DNA of 64,000 nt from Brevibacillus sp051967035 (GTDB lineage Bacteria; Bacillota; Bacilli; Brevibacillales; Brevibacillaceae). Of this stretch, positions 8,866 to 17,304 are shown piece after piece; position 1 is the stretch's first letter, and every line of letters starts with the position of its first letter. The notes under the pieces were generated by a model that had not been told where the DNA came from, did no database searches, and saw nothing but the letters and a program-made list of their open reading frames with translations. The stretch lies in assembly GCF_051967035.1 (NCBI RefSeq), contig NZ_JBQCKK010000001.1, forward strand, positions 434,001 to 498,000, read 5' to 3'. The translations under genes and the position numbers were made by a program.

Positions 8866-9092
8866 ATACGTTACTCCTTTACAAAGCTCTGCCATAACTT
8901 TCATGCGCTATATCAAAAACCTTAACATTTATGATCGTGTTCATCATTTTGTTAAGTATTTCTTGATCTGACTGTTAATTTGCATATTTTCAACAGCGGA
9001 CTCTCATGGTAGGATAGAGAGGAAGTTCATTCACTAGTATGGAAATCATAGCAAAAACTTATGTATGACCATCTACCCAACGCGAATGATAG

Positions 9093-9297
9093 TAGCAGGG
9101 AGAGACTGCGCGAACCACTGCAGCGCCGAAGGAGCAAGCCGGGAACGGTGAATCTCTCAGGCAAAAGAACCTCTACTGGACGCAACTCTGGAGAGAGCTC
9201 GAAATCGGAGCCACCAAAGGGGAAACTTGCAGGCACGGCGTTCCCCGCCGCGCTTGATTGGCAAGGTAACTCTCAGGTACCAAGGACAGAGGAGGAG
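9093..9297 (+). ncRNA. Tandem glycine riboswitch (two aptamers)
   Basis: Two consecutive glycine aptamers sit in the gcvT leader. Aptamer I (about 9093-9196) contains the conserved GCCGAAGGAGCAA, ATCTCTCAGGCAAAAGAAC and GGACGCAACTCTGGAGAG blocks. Aptamer II (about 9197-9297) contains GGAGCCACCAAAGGGG, AACTCTCAGGTACC and GGACAGAGG. In this class glycine binding generally turns expression on, matching control of a glycine-degrading system. The block at 9286-9292 is shared with the terminator arm, giving a direct switching mechanism. Confidence 0.93.
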
Positions 9298-9346
9298 AAA
9301 TGGGCACCGTTCTTTTGGTGTACCCGTTTTTTCGCCTCTGTTTTTT
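9286..9346 (+). terminator. Expression-platform terminator of the glycine riboswitch
   Basis: ACAGAGG (9286-9292) pairs with CCTCTGT (9335-9341), followed by a T-run. An inner helix GGGCACC/GGTGTACCC is nested within it. The 5' arm belongs to the 3' edge of aptamer II, so glycine-stabilised aptamer folding should compete with termination. Confidence 0.75.
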
Positions 9347-9390
9347 CATGGGGAGATCGGCCGACTAACAGTCTTTAGGAGGTGCCACAC

Positions 9391-10494
9391 ATGTCCACTC
9401 TGAAAAGAACGCCATTGTTTGATTCCTACGCAAAATACGGCGCCAAGACAATCGACTTCGGCGGTTGGGAGCTGCCGGTACAGTTTTCCAGCATTGGCCA
9501 GGAGCACGAAGCCGTCCGGACGAAAGCGGGTCTGTTTGATGTATCCCACATGGGAGAGGTCGACGTCAAAGGCGAGAATGCGCTCGCATACTTGCAGCGC
9601 GTCACCACCAACGACGTGTCCAAGCTGGCCGTCGGGCAAGCGCAGTACAGCGTGCTTTGCTACCCGGACGGCGGTACGGTCGACGATCTGCTCGTGTACA
9701 AGTTGGCGGACGACCATTACCTGCTTGTCATTAACGCAGGAAACATTGACAAAGACTATGCATGGCTAGAAGAGCACCTGATTCCGGGCGTCACGATTGA
9801 AAACATCTCGGCGCAAACGGCGCAGCTCGCCATTCAGGGACCTTTGGCCGAGTCGATTTTGCAAAAGCTGACCAAGACAGACCTGTCGAAAATCGGCTCC
9901 TTCCGTTTCGAGCGCGACGTAGAGGTCGGCGGCATTCCGGCACTGGTATCGCGCACGGGCTATACAGGCGAGGACGGCTTTGAGATTTATCTGGCAGCAG
10001 ACCGTGCCGCCGAACTGTGGGACGCGTTGCTTGCGGCGGGAAAGGATGACGGACTTCTGCCGTGCGGGCTGGGCGCGCGCGACACGTTGCGCTTCGAAGC
10101 CAAGCTGCCGCTGTACGGCCAGGAATTGAGCAAGGACATCACGCCGATCGAAGCGGGCATCGGCTTCGCGGTGAAGGTGGACAAAGAAGTGCCGTTCATC
10201 GGCCAGGAAGTGCTCAAGGCGCAAAAAGAAAACGGCGCTCCTCGCAAGCTGGTCGGCATCGAGATGATAGACCGCGGCATTCCGCGCACGCACTATCCGG
10301 TCTATGTCGGAGAAGAGCTGGTGGGCGAAGTGACCACGGGCACACAGTCTCCCACCTTGAAGAAAAACGTCGGATTGGCGCTCGTGAAAAGCGAGCATGC
10401 GTCGCTCGGCACCCAGCTGGAAGTGGAAATCCGCGGAAAGCGCCTCAAAGCCGAGGTTGTCGCCACTCCCTTTTATAAACGTCCGAAAAACTAA
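9391..10494 (+). CDS. gcvT: Glycine cleavage system T protein (aminomethyltransferase)
   Basis: Transfers the methylene group from aminomethyl-lipoyl H protein to tetrahydrofolate, releasing ammonia. The 367 residues are normal. FDVSHMGEV, SRTGYTGEDGFEIY and GLGARDTLR are the conserved folate-site motifs. The ATG at 9391 has AGGAGGTG six bases upstream; an in-frame GTG at 9382 lies inside that ribosome-binding site and is not used. It is the first gene after the glycine riboswitch, followed by gcvPA and gcvPB. Confidence 0.97.
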   Translation: MSTLKRTPLFDSYAKYGAKTIDFGGWELPVQFSSIGQEHEAVRTKAGLFDVSHMGEVDVKGENALAYLQRVTTNDVSKLAVGQAQYSVLCYPDGGTVDDLLVYKLADDHYLLVINAGNIDKDYAWLEEHLIPGVTIENISAQTAQLAIQGPLAESILQKLTKTDLSKIGSFRFERDVEVGGIPALVSRTGYTGEDGFEIYLAADRAAELWDALLAAGKDDGLLPCGLGARDTLRFEAKLPLYGQELSKDITPIEAGIGFAVKVDKEVPFIGQEVLKAQKENGAPRKLVGIEMIDRGIPRTHYPVYVGEELVGEVTTGTQSPTLKKNVGLALVKSEHASLGTQLEVEIRGKRLKAEVVATPFYKRPKN

Positions 10495-10537
10495 GCAATC
10501 GCCCACTATACATCCTATTTTGAGGAGGACAACGTTC

Positions 10538-11890
10538 GTGAAATACCGCTACCTGCCCCAAACCGATCAGGACAAGCGCGAAATGCTGGAAACTCTCGGC
10601 ATTTCCCGCATAGAAGAACTGTTTGCCGACATTCCGGAAGAAGTGCGCTTCAAAGGGGCGCTGAACATTCCGGAAGCGCTGTCCGAGCCTGATCTGGTGA
10701 AATACTTCACGCGTCTGGCCAATCAAAATGTGAACTTCAGCACGCATGTCAACTTTTTGGGTGCTGGCGTTTACCAGCATTACACGCCGAGCACAGTGAA
10801 CCATATGCTGCTGCGCGGAGAATTTTTTACAGCGTACACGCCGTATCAGCCTGAGATCAGCCAGGGCGAGCTGCAAGCGATTTTTGAATTCCAGACGATG
10901 GTGTGTGAACTGACCGGAATGGAAGTGGCGAACTCCTCCATGTACGATGGGGCGACTTCGCTGGCGGAAGCGGCGATGATGGCGGCTGGCCACACCGGCA
11001 AAAAACGCGTGGTCGTCTCCCGTGCCGTTCATCCGGAATCGCGCGGCGTGCTGAAAACATACGCCTACGGGCAAAGTGTGGACCTGGTCGAAGTCGGCGT
11101 GAACAGCGACGGAGTGACTGACCTCGCAGCGCTGGAAGCGGCCGTGGACGAAAATACCGCGGCTGTGATCGTCCAATACCCGAACTTCTTCGGAAACGTG
11201 GAAGACCTGGCGGCGATCGAGCCGATTGCCCATGGCAAAGGCGCCCTGTTTATCACCTCCGCAAACCCGCTCGCACTCGGCATCCTCGAAGCGCCGGGCA
11301 AGCTGGGCGCTGACATCGTGGTCGGCGACATGCAGCCGTTCGGCATTCCGGCGTCGTTTGGCGGACCGCACTGCGGCTACTTCGCGACGACGACCAAGCT
11401 GATGCGCAAAATGCCGGGCCGGATCGTCGGACAAACGAAGGACGAAAACGGCAAGCGCGGCTTCGTGCTCACCCTGCAAGCGCGCGAGCAGCACATTCGC
11501 CGCGAAAAAGCGACGTCCAACATCTGCTCCAACCAAGCGCTGCTGGCCCTGGCTGCTGCGATCACCATGACGGCCCTCGGCAAACAGGGCGTGCAGGAAA
11601 TGGCGATGATGAACCTGCAAAAAGCGCATTACGCCAAGCAAGCGCTGCAAGCAAAAGGACTGGAAGTCGTCTTTGCCGCTCCTTTCTTCAACGAATTTGT
11701 CGTCAAGCTGTCCAAACCGGTAGCGGAAGTCAACAAAAAGCTGCTGGATGCAGGCATCATCGGCGGCTACGATCTGGGACTGGACTACCCGGAATACGCG
11801 GGCCATACGCTGCTTGCGGTAACCGAACTGCGGACCAAGGAAGAAATCGACACATTGGCGGCTGAATTGGAGGCGATCACACGTGCGTAA
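10538..11890 (+). CDS. gcvPA: Glycine dehydrogenase (decarboxylating) subunit 1
   Basis: The N-terminal half of the split P protein, which with GcvPB decarboxylates glycine and loads aminomethyl onto lipoyl-GcvH. The 450 residues match the split form. The start is GTG at 10538 behind GAGGAGGAC (V/M-KYRYLP); the open frame upstream runs back into gcvT and is not coding. The NMSTHVNFLG-like start region, YDGATSLAEAAMM and QAREQHIRREKATSN are characteristic. The end overlaps gcvPB by eight bases. Confidence 0.97.
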   Translation: MKYRYLPQTDQDKREMLETLGISRIEELFADIPEEVRFKGALNIPEALSEPDLVKYFTRLANQNVNFSTHVNFLGAGVYQHYTPSTVNHMLLRGEFFTAYTPYQPEISQGELQAIFEFQTMVCELTGMEVANSSMYDGATSLAEAAMMAAGHTGKKRVVVSRAVHPESRGVLKTYAYGQSVDLVEVGVNSDGVTDLAALEAAVDENTAAVIVQYPNFFGNVEDLAAIEPIAHGKGALFITSANPLALGILEAPGKLGADIVVGDMQPFGIPASFGGPHCGYFATTTKLMRKMPGRIVGQTKDENGKRGFVLTLQAREQHIRREKATSNICSNQALLALAAAITMTALGKQGVQEMAMMNLQKAHYAKQALQAKGLEVVFAAPFFNEFVVKLSKPVAEVNKKLLDAGIIGGYDLGLDYPEYAGHTLLAVTELRTKEEIDTLAAELEAITRA

Positions 11891-13355
11891 CGACCAGGAG
11901 AAAGCATTGATTTTTGAAATGAGCAAACCGGGCCGTGTGGGCTACAATCTGCCGGCATTGGACGTACCAGAGGCAGAGGTGACCAGCCTGTTGCCGAAGC
12001 ACCTCATCCGCGAAACCCCTGCTGAATTGCCGGAAGTATCCGAGCTGCAGCTGGTGCGTCACTACACCGAGTTGTCCCGTCGCAACCACGGGGTAGACAA
12101 CGGCTTCTACCCGCTCGGTTCTTGCACGATGAAATACAACCCGAAAATCAACGAGGACGTTGCCCGCTACCCAGGCTTCGCCCAAACCCACCCGTACCAG
12201 CCGGAAGAAACCGTGCAGGGCGCTTTGGAGCTTTTGTACAACCTGCAACAAGAGCTGGCGGAGATTACCGGAATGGACGCTGTGACCTTGCAGCCCGCTG
12301 CTGGCGCGGCTGGCGAGTGGACTGGCCTCATGATGATCCGCGCGTACCACGAGAGCCGCGGCGAAGGCCACCGCACCAAAGTCATCGTGCCCAACTCCGC
12401 GCACGGAACGAACCCGGCTTCTGCGGCGGTAGCCGGACTGGACACCGTCACGATTGCTTCTGACGAGCGCGGCCTGGTCGATATTCAGGCGCTGCGCGAT
12501 GCCGTAGGCCCAGATACAGCGGCGCTCATGCTGACCAACCCGAACACGCTCGGCCTGTTCGAGGAAGACATCGTGGAAATGGCGAAAATCGTCCACGAAG
12601 CAGGCGGCCTCTTGTATTACGACGGCGCGAACGCGAATGCGATCCTCGGCATTGCCCGCCCAGGCGACATGGGCTTCGATGTGGTTCACCTCAACCTGCA
12701 CAAAACGTTTACAGGCCCGCACGGCGGCGGCGGCCCGGGCGCTGGCCCTGTTGGCGTGAAAAAGATTCTCGAACCGTTTTTGCCAACGCCGATCGTGGCG
12801 AAAAAAGCAGACGGCAGCTTCTACTGGGACAGCAACCGTCCGGCTTCCATCGGCCGTGTAAAAGGCTACAACGGAAACTTCGGCATTCTCGTACGCGCGC
12901 ACAGCTACATCCGCACCATGGGTCCGGAGGGCTTGCTGCAAGTGTCGCAAAATGCGGTGCTCAGCGCGAACTACATGATGCGCCGTCTGGCTACGGCTTA
13001 CCATCTGCCGTATGACCGCGTCTGCAAGCATGAATTTGTTTTGTCTGGCGTCCGTCAGAAAAAGCTGGGCGTACGCACGCTCGACATCGCCAAGCGCCTG
13101 CTCGACTTCGGCTATCATCCGCCAACCATCTACTTCCCGCTGATTGTCGATGAGTGCCTGATGATTGAGCCGACCGAAACCGAAACGAAAGAAACGCTCG
13201 ACGAGTTCATCGACGTCATGCTGCAAATTGCCCGCGAGTGCGAAGAAACGCCTGAGCTTGTACAGGAAGCGCCGCATACGACCGTGGTCAAACGTCTGGA
13301 CGAAGCGACAGCGGCGCGCAAGCCGATTCTGCGCTATCAACCGCAAGCACAATAG
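11883..13355 (+). CDS. gcvPB: Glycine dehydrogenase (decarboxylating) subunit 2
   Basis: PLP-carrying half of the split glycine decarboxylase, 490 residues. Lys274 in NLHKTF is the Schiff-base lysine, followed by the glycine-rich GPHGGGGPGAGP loop. The CTMKYNPK and PAAGAAGEWTGL segments are conserved. It begins with GTG at 11883, overlapping gcvPA, consistent with translational coupling of a heteromer made in equal amounts. gcvH and the L protein are not in this window. Confidence 0.97.
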   Translation: MRNDQEKALIFEMSKPGRVGYNLPALDVPEAEVTSLLPKHLIRETPAELPEVSELQLVRHYTELSRRNHGVDNGFYPLGSCTMKYNPKINEDVARYPGFAQTHPYQPEETVQGALELLYNLQQELAEITGMDAVTLQPAAGAAGEWTGLMMIRAYHESRGEGHRTKVIVPNSAHGTNPASAAVAGLDTVTIASDERGLVDIQALRDAVGPDTAALMLTNPNTLGLFEEDIVEMAKIVHEAGGLLYYDGANANAILGIARPGDMGFDVVHLNLHKTFTGPHGGGGPGAGPVGVKKILEPFLPTPIVAKKADGSFYWDSNRPASIGRVKGYNGNFGILVRAHSYIRTMGPEGLLQVSQNAVLSANYMMRRLATAYHLPYDRVCKHEFVLSGVRQKKLGVRTLDIAKRLLDFGYHPPTIYFPLIVDECLMIEPTETETKETLDEFIDVMLQIARECEETPELVQEAPHTTVVKRLDEATAARKPILRYQPQAQ

Positions 13356-13366
13356 CTTTTTGGGGG

Positions 13367-13395
13367 AAAAGCCGCCTTGCTACAGGGCGGTTTTT
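13367..13395 (+). terminator. Terminator of the gcv operon
   Basis: GCCGCC pairs with GGCGGT, flanked by AAAA and TTTTT, 12 bases after the gcvPB stop. lipM therefore probably has additional transcription of its own. Confidence 0.7.
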
Positions 13396-13564
13396 CTTTC
13401 AAGCATAGCCGCTCTTGCATGGGGAGAGGAATCCTCGCAGGTGACGATCCTTACAGCCGTGGCGATCATCGAGGAGACGGCTCGCTGATGCAGCCCATCT
13501 AAGCCTTGCCGCTCTTCGAGGAGAAGCGTAAAATGAAGGTGTTGTGAGTAGGGAGGTACATACG

Positions 13565-14395
13565 ATGGAACAGTGGCGCTATATCGTGACGGAAGCGATG
13601 TCTCCGGCGATGAATATGGCTGTGGACGAGGCGATTTTGCAGTTGCACAGCGAGGGCAAGGTGCCCCCGACCGTTCGGTTTTACACATGGGATCCGGCTA
13701 CTTTGTCGATTGGCTATTTTCAAAAGGCGATCAAGGAAATCAATCTGGAAGAAGTGAAACGGCGAGGGCTGGGCTTTGTCCGCCGCGCGACAGGAGGACG
13801 GGCCGTTCTGCACGATCAGGAGCTGACCTACAGCGTCATCGTGTCGGAGGAGCATCCGCGGATGCCGTCCGGCGTCACCGAAGCGTACAAAATCATCAGC
13901 CTGGGCCTGTTGCACGGCTTTCAAAACCTCGGACTGGCAGCGGAGATGGTCTCGCTCGCCAGCGAGGAGGAAAAAGAAAAGTACAGCTCTCCGGGCTCGT
14001 CCGCTTGCTTCGACTCGCCATCGTGGTATGAGTTGGTCGTGGAAGGGAAAAAGGTAGCAGGCAGCGCACAGACGCGCCAAAAAGGCGTCATCCTCCAGCA
14101 CGGGTCCATTTTGCTCGACATGGACGTCGAACTGCTGTTTTCGCTGCTGCACTTCCCATCGGATCGCGTCAAGCAGCGGATGATGGAAAGCTTCCGCCAA
14201 AAAGCGGTGACGATCAACGAGGTGAGCCCGCGGCCTGTAAGCTTGCAGGAAGCAATCGAAGCATTCTCCAAAGGCTTCGCTACCGGGCTGGAAGTGGAAC
14301 TGGTCCCGTCTGTGCTGACAGACGAGGAGCGGGCATTGGCGGAAGAACTGGCAAAAACGCGCTATGCGACGGACGAGTGGAACTTGCGCCGCTAG
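13565..14395 (+). CDS. lipM: Octanoyl-[acyl-carrier protein]:protein N-octanoyltransferase
   Basis: Moves octanoate from octanoyl-ACP to the lipoyl-acceptor lysine of GcvH, the first step of lipoate assembly in Bacillales. The 276 residues match LipM. Cys148 in SSACFDSPSWYEL is the acyl-thioester nucleophile (Cys150 in B. subtilis), followed by the substrate-site lysine in GKKVAGSAQ. The ATG at 13565 has GGGAGG nine bases before it; the GTG at 13544 is not preferred. Its position next to gcvPB fits its role of making GcvH active. B. subtilis has yqhL between these genes; here it is absent. Confidence 0.93.
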   Translation: MEQWRYIVTEAMSPAMNMAVDEAILQLHSEGKVPPTVRFYTWDPATLSIGYFQKAIKEINLEEVKRRGLGFVRRATGGRAVLHDQELTYSVIVSEEHPRMPSGVTEAYKIISLGLLHGFQNLGLAAEMVSLASEEEKEKYSSPGSSACFDSPSWYELVVEGKKVAGSAQTRQKGVILQHGSILLDMDVELLFSLLHFPSDRVKQRMMESFRQKAVTINEVSPRPVSLQEAIEAFSKGFATGLEVELVPSVLTDEERALAEELAKTRYATDEWNLRR

Positions 14396-14425
14396 GCTGG
14401 TACTTGGCAGCTATCGCCATACAAG

Positions 14426-14467
14426 AAAAGCTCTCCTGGTCGCATGGTCAGCCAGGAGAGCTTTTTG
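14426..14467. terminator. Bidirectional terminator between lipM and dat
   Basis: AAGCTCTCCTGG pairs perfectly with CCAGGAGAGCTT, flanked by A-rich and T-rich sequence. It can serve both convergent genes. Confidence 0.88.
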
Positions 14468-14482
14468 TGTGGAAGCGACCGC

Positions 14483-15334
14483 CTAGACGAGCACGCTGTC
14501 GTAAATGTGTTGCTCGAACAAAGCTTGCAGCCTGGTTGTGACAGGACCGGGCCGACCATTGCCAACCGCCTCGCCATCTACCGAAACAAGCGGCATGACT
14601 TCCGCCGTCGTGCTGGTCAGGAACAGCTCGTCGGCTTGCTTCAGGAAGGCAATGTCAAACGCTTTCTCGTGCACGACGATGCCGTTTGCCTTCGCCAGGT
14701 CGATCACGACCTGACGGGTAATGCCGTGCAGGATCAAATGGGTAGCGGGATGCGTATGTAGCTCGCCGTTTTTCACCGCAAACAGATTGGAGGAGCTGCA
14801 CTCTGTAATGATGCCGTTGCGGTGCAAGATCGAATCCTGGGCTCCTGCGTCCTTCGCGTACTGTTTGACCAGGACGGCCCCCAGAAGGTTCAACGTCTTG
14901 ATGTCACAGCGCAGCCAGCGGATATCCTCGATAAGCTGGGCTGTCCAGCCCTTTTTCAGATCCTCGACGGGTCGAGCCTTGGGACGGACAAATGCCATGA
15001 TGACAGGCTTGATGCCGTTCGGGATATCGTGAACGCGCGGAGCTGCGCCGCGCGAAATTTGTAGATAGAGAACCGAATCGTCTTGTTCGGTGAGGTTGTT
15101 TTTGACAAGCAGTTCTGTGGCCAAACGCGTCAGATCGTCAGCGCTCCACGGCAGCGAAAGCCTGATCTCCCGGGCGCTGCGAAACAGACGCGTCAGATGG
15201 GCGTCCCATTGATACAGGCGCCCGTTGTAGATGCGTACCACTTCGTAGATGCCGTCTCCGAAGTTGTAACCGCGATCTTCCGGGTGAACGGTCGCTTGCC
15301 CTGCTTCCACCCATTTGCCGTCGATATAGAACAT
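14483..15334 (-). CDS. dat: D-alanine (D-amino acid) aminotransferase
   Basis: PLP enzyme that interconverts D-alanine and D-glutamate with their keto acids, supplying D-amino acids for peptidoglycan. The 283 residues match the thermophilic Bacillus enzyme. Lys146 in CDIKTLNLLG is the PLP lysine, ITECSSSNLF provides the conserved Glu and phosphate-binding residues, and SRGAAPRVH contains the Arg/His substrate trap typical of the D-specific subgroup rather than branched-chain aminotransferase. The ATG at 15334 lies behind GGAGGA. A perfect 7-bp hairpin (15358-15380) lies in its leader. Confidence 0.92.
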   Translation of the reverse strand: MFYIDGKWVEAGQATVHPEDRGYNFGDGIYEVVRIYNGRLYQWDAHLTRLFRSAREIRLSLPWSADDLTRLATELLVKNNLTEQDDSVLYLQISRGAAPRVHDIPNGIKPVIMAFVRPKARPVEDLKKGWTAQLIEDIRWLRCDIKTLNLLGAVLVKQYAKDAGAQDSILHRNGIITECSSSNLFAVKNGELHTHPATHLILHGITRQVVIDLAKANGIVVHEKAFDIAFLKQADELFLTSTTAEVMPLVSVDGEAVGNGRPGPVTTRLQALFEQHIYDSVLV

Positions 15335-15694
15335 GGTGAGTCCTCCTCCAGTGATTCCAGCCGCATGTTTCCCGCGGCTGCTATTGTGATTCAACAGTAG
15401 CAAATCGTCCCTTGCAGGGTCAATTTGAAAACCGAAAATCCACGATCAATCATTTAGGGGCGAGACGCGCTCTTCTATTACATTTTCTTATAGGGGCGTC
15501 GTCTCGACAAATCGACGCGTTCTGTAGGGCGCATGAGCGTACAAGCAGATTTGGGCAGAAGGACAACGAAAGCTGTCCGCCGCTGACGGCGCGTGCTGGT
15601 ATATGCTGGTATTTGACTAACTATTCTGGCTGGACGGTGTTTGGCAGGGTGGCCCATAATAAAGGCAAGAGCATCGGGAAGAAGGGAGAATGCC

Positions 15695-17035
15695 ATGCGA
15701 TCCGTCGGTCATTACGCGCTAGGAGCACTGCTTGTTTGGGGAAGCTTGCTGCCGCTGTCTGACTCGCTGCCGCAGGCATATGCGAATCAGACCCGTGCAG
15801 GGGTGGATGCCGAGCTGTTGTACAGCCATGTGGAGAATCTGGCAAAAACGGCGAGGCCGGCTGCAACCGAGACGGAATTCGCAGCAGGGGTATATGTGGA
15901 GAACGCCTTGCGCTCGTACGGCTATGAGACTGTCTTGCAGCCTTTTTCCTACGATACGTACCAGCCGCCCGCGCGCTTGTCTCTTGCCATCGAAGGCTGG
16001 GAGCGAAGCTGGGCTGTCCAACCGCTGACATTTGGACCAAACGGCGTACAGACCGCAGAGCTTGTCGATGCAGGCTATGGCCGGGCCGCTGATTTTGCCG
16101 GCGGAGTGGCGAGAGGGAAGATTGCCTTGGTCAAACGAGGGGAAATTCCGTTTGGAGAAAAGGTCAGACAGGCGGCAGCCGCAGGAGCCGTGGCGGTCAT
16201 CATCTGGGACGATCGCGAGGGGGAATGGCGGGCGTCGCTGGGCGCACCGCTGGACATGTCTGTTCCGGTGATCGGCTTGTCGCGGGAGGAAGGACAGCTG
16301 CTCCAGCAGCGGGCGCTGAGAGAGCCGCTGAAAGCCACCGTGAAGGTGGAAGGCAGCGTGACAAGCCGCCATACCTCCTACAATATCACGGCGCTGAAAA
16401 GACCGACAGAATCAGGAGCAGCGCGGCGCGTGCTCATCCTCGCCCACCACGATTCCGCCGCTTCGTCGCCAGGGGCAAATGACGATGCCTCCGGGGTGGC
16501 TGTCCTCTTGGAGGTCGCCCGCCAGTTGGCAGACAGTCGGCTGGATACCGAGGTACAGCTGGTCAGCCTCGGCGCCGTGACGGCGGGCCAACGAGGACAG
16601 CGGGCCTTCAGCGAATCGCTGAGCGAAACAGACAGGCAAAAAATCGTTGCCGCCTATTACGTCGATGAAGTGGGACGGAGTGGACGCCTGACAGTCTTCA
16701 CTGAAGGCGGGGAAGCGGCTCTCGCAGCTGACCTGCTGGTCGAAGCGGGAGCTCAGCCGTCGGCGTGGAAAAACGCGCGGCCGGAGCAGCGCAGGGAGTT
16801 GGAGCCATTGACAGAGGCAGGCATTCCCGCTCTGCTCGTCACACGCCAATCAGCGGAGGAAGGAAACGACAGAACGAAGGATGTGCTTGTCTCGATCGAA
16901 AAAGAGCAGCTGGCCCAAGCCGCGGACCTGATTGCTTCCGTGGTCGGTCAAATAGCGGATACGGCAACTCCGGCCTACCCGCCCCCGTCAGGCCGCACGA
17001 ACGGACAACACGAGTCCGAAGAAGATGTTGAGTAG
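15695..17035 (+). CDS. Secreted PA-domain M28-like protein, probably catalytically degenerate
   Basis: A 446-residue protein with a Sec signal peptide (about 1-29), a protease-associated domain around residues 110-220 (GKIALVKRGEIPFGEK; AVIIWDD) and an M28 aminopeptidase fold to the C-terminus. The first metal ligands survive (H252/D253 in AHHDS, GANDDASG). The catalytic EE of the family (usually GAEExGLxGS) is Val295-Thr296 in GAVTAGQRG, and the usual C-terminal YHTPxD histidine is not found. It is therefore a predicted pseudoenzyme or binding protein. The start ATG has AAGGGAG upstream. The neighbours give no clue. Confidence 0.78.
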   Translation: MRSVGHYALGALLVWGSLLPLSDSLPQAYANQTRAGVDAELLYSHVENLAKTARPAATETEFAAGVYVENALRSYGYETVLQPFSYDTYQPPARLSLAIEGWERSWAVQPLTFGPNGVQTAELVDAGYGRAADFAGGVARGKIALVKRGEIPFGEKVRQAAAAGAVAVIIWDDREGEWRASLGAPLDMSVPVIGLSREEGQLLQQRALREPLKATVKVEGSVTSRHTSYNITALKRPTESGAARRVLILAHHDSAASSPGANDDASGVAVLLEVARQLADSRLDTEVQLVSLGAVTAGQRGQRAFSESLSETDRQKIVAAYYVDEVGRSGRLTVFTEGGEAALAADLLVEAGAQPSAWKNARPEQRRELEPLTEAGIPALLVTRQSAEEGNDRTKDVLVSIEKEQLAQAADLIASVVGQIADTATPAYPPPSGRTNGQHESEEDVE

Positions 17036-17082
17036 CGCGGTTCAGGAGGCATGGAGCAAGCGAACGAATGCGAAGGTGTGGG

Positions 17083-17105
17083 GCGTCCTCGGGAGGGCGC
17101 TTTTT
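17083..17105 (+). terminator. Probable terminator after the M28-like gene
   Basis: GCGTCC pairs with GGGCGC (one G-U pair) around TCGGGA, followed by TTTTT. Confidence 0.55.
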
Positions 17106-17304
17106 GCTTGGGGGTTGTCGCAATATGTCGATTGACAAGGAATAGCCACACATTGGAAAAAAGTTTATAATTTTTAAGAATCCTAAAAAAGTTTGTTCAG
17201 TCTATATTGTATGATTTCCAAATTTTTGAAAATGATAGTCAATCCAATCCATGCTAGTTACGACAATCCCTACTACTCATCAGCTAGGAACAGCGGAGGT
17301 TGTG

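Noticed and set aside
8921..8956. CTTAACA/TGTTAAG repeat upstream of yqhH
   Set aside because: Arms are only 7 bases with a 22-base spacer in an A/T-rich region; it may be chance and no regulator is adjacent.
9061..9378. 105-codon frame across the gcvT leader
   Set aside because: It covers the glycine riboswitch and terminator, which are structured RNA; no ribosome site.
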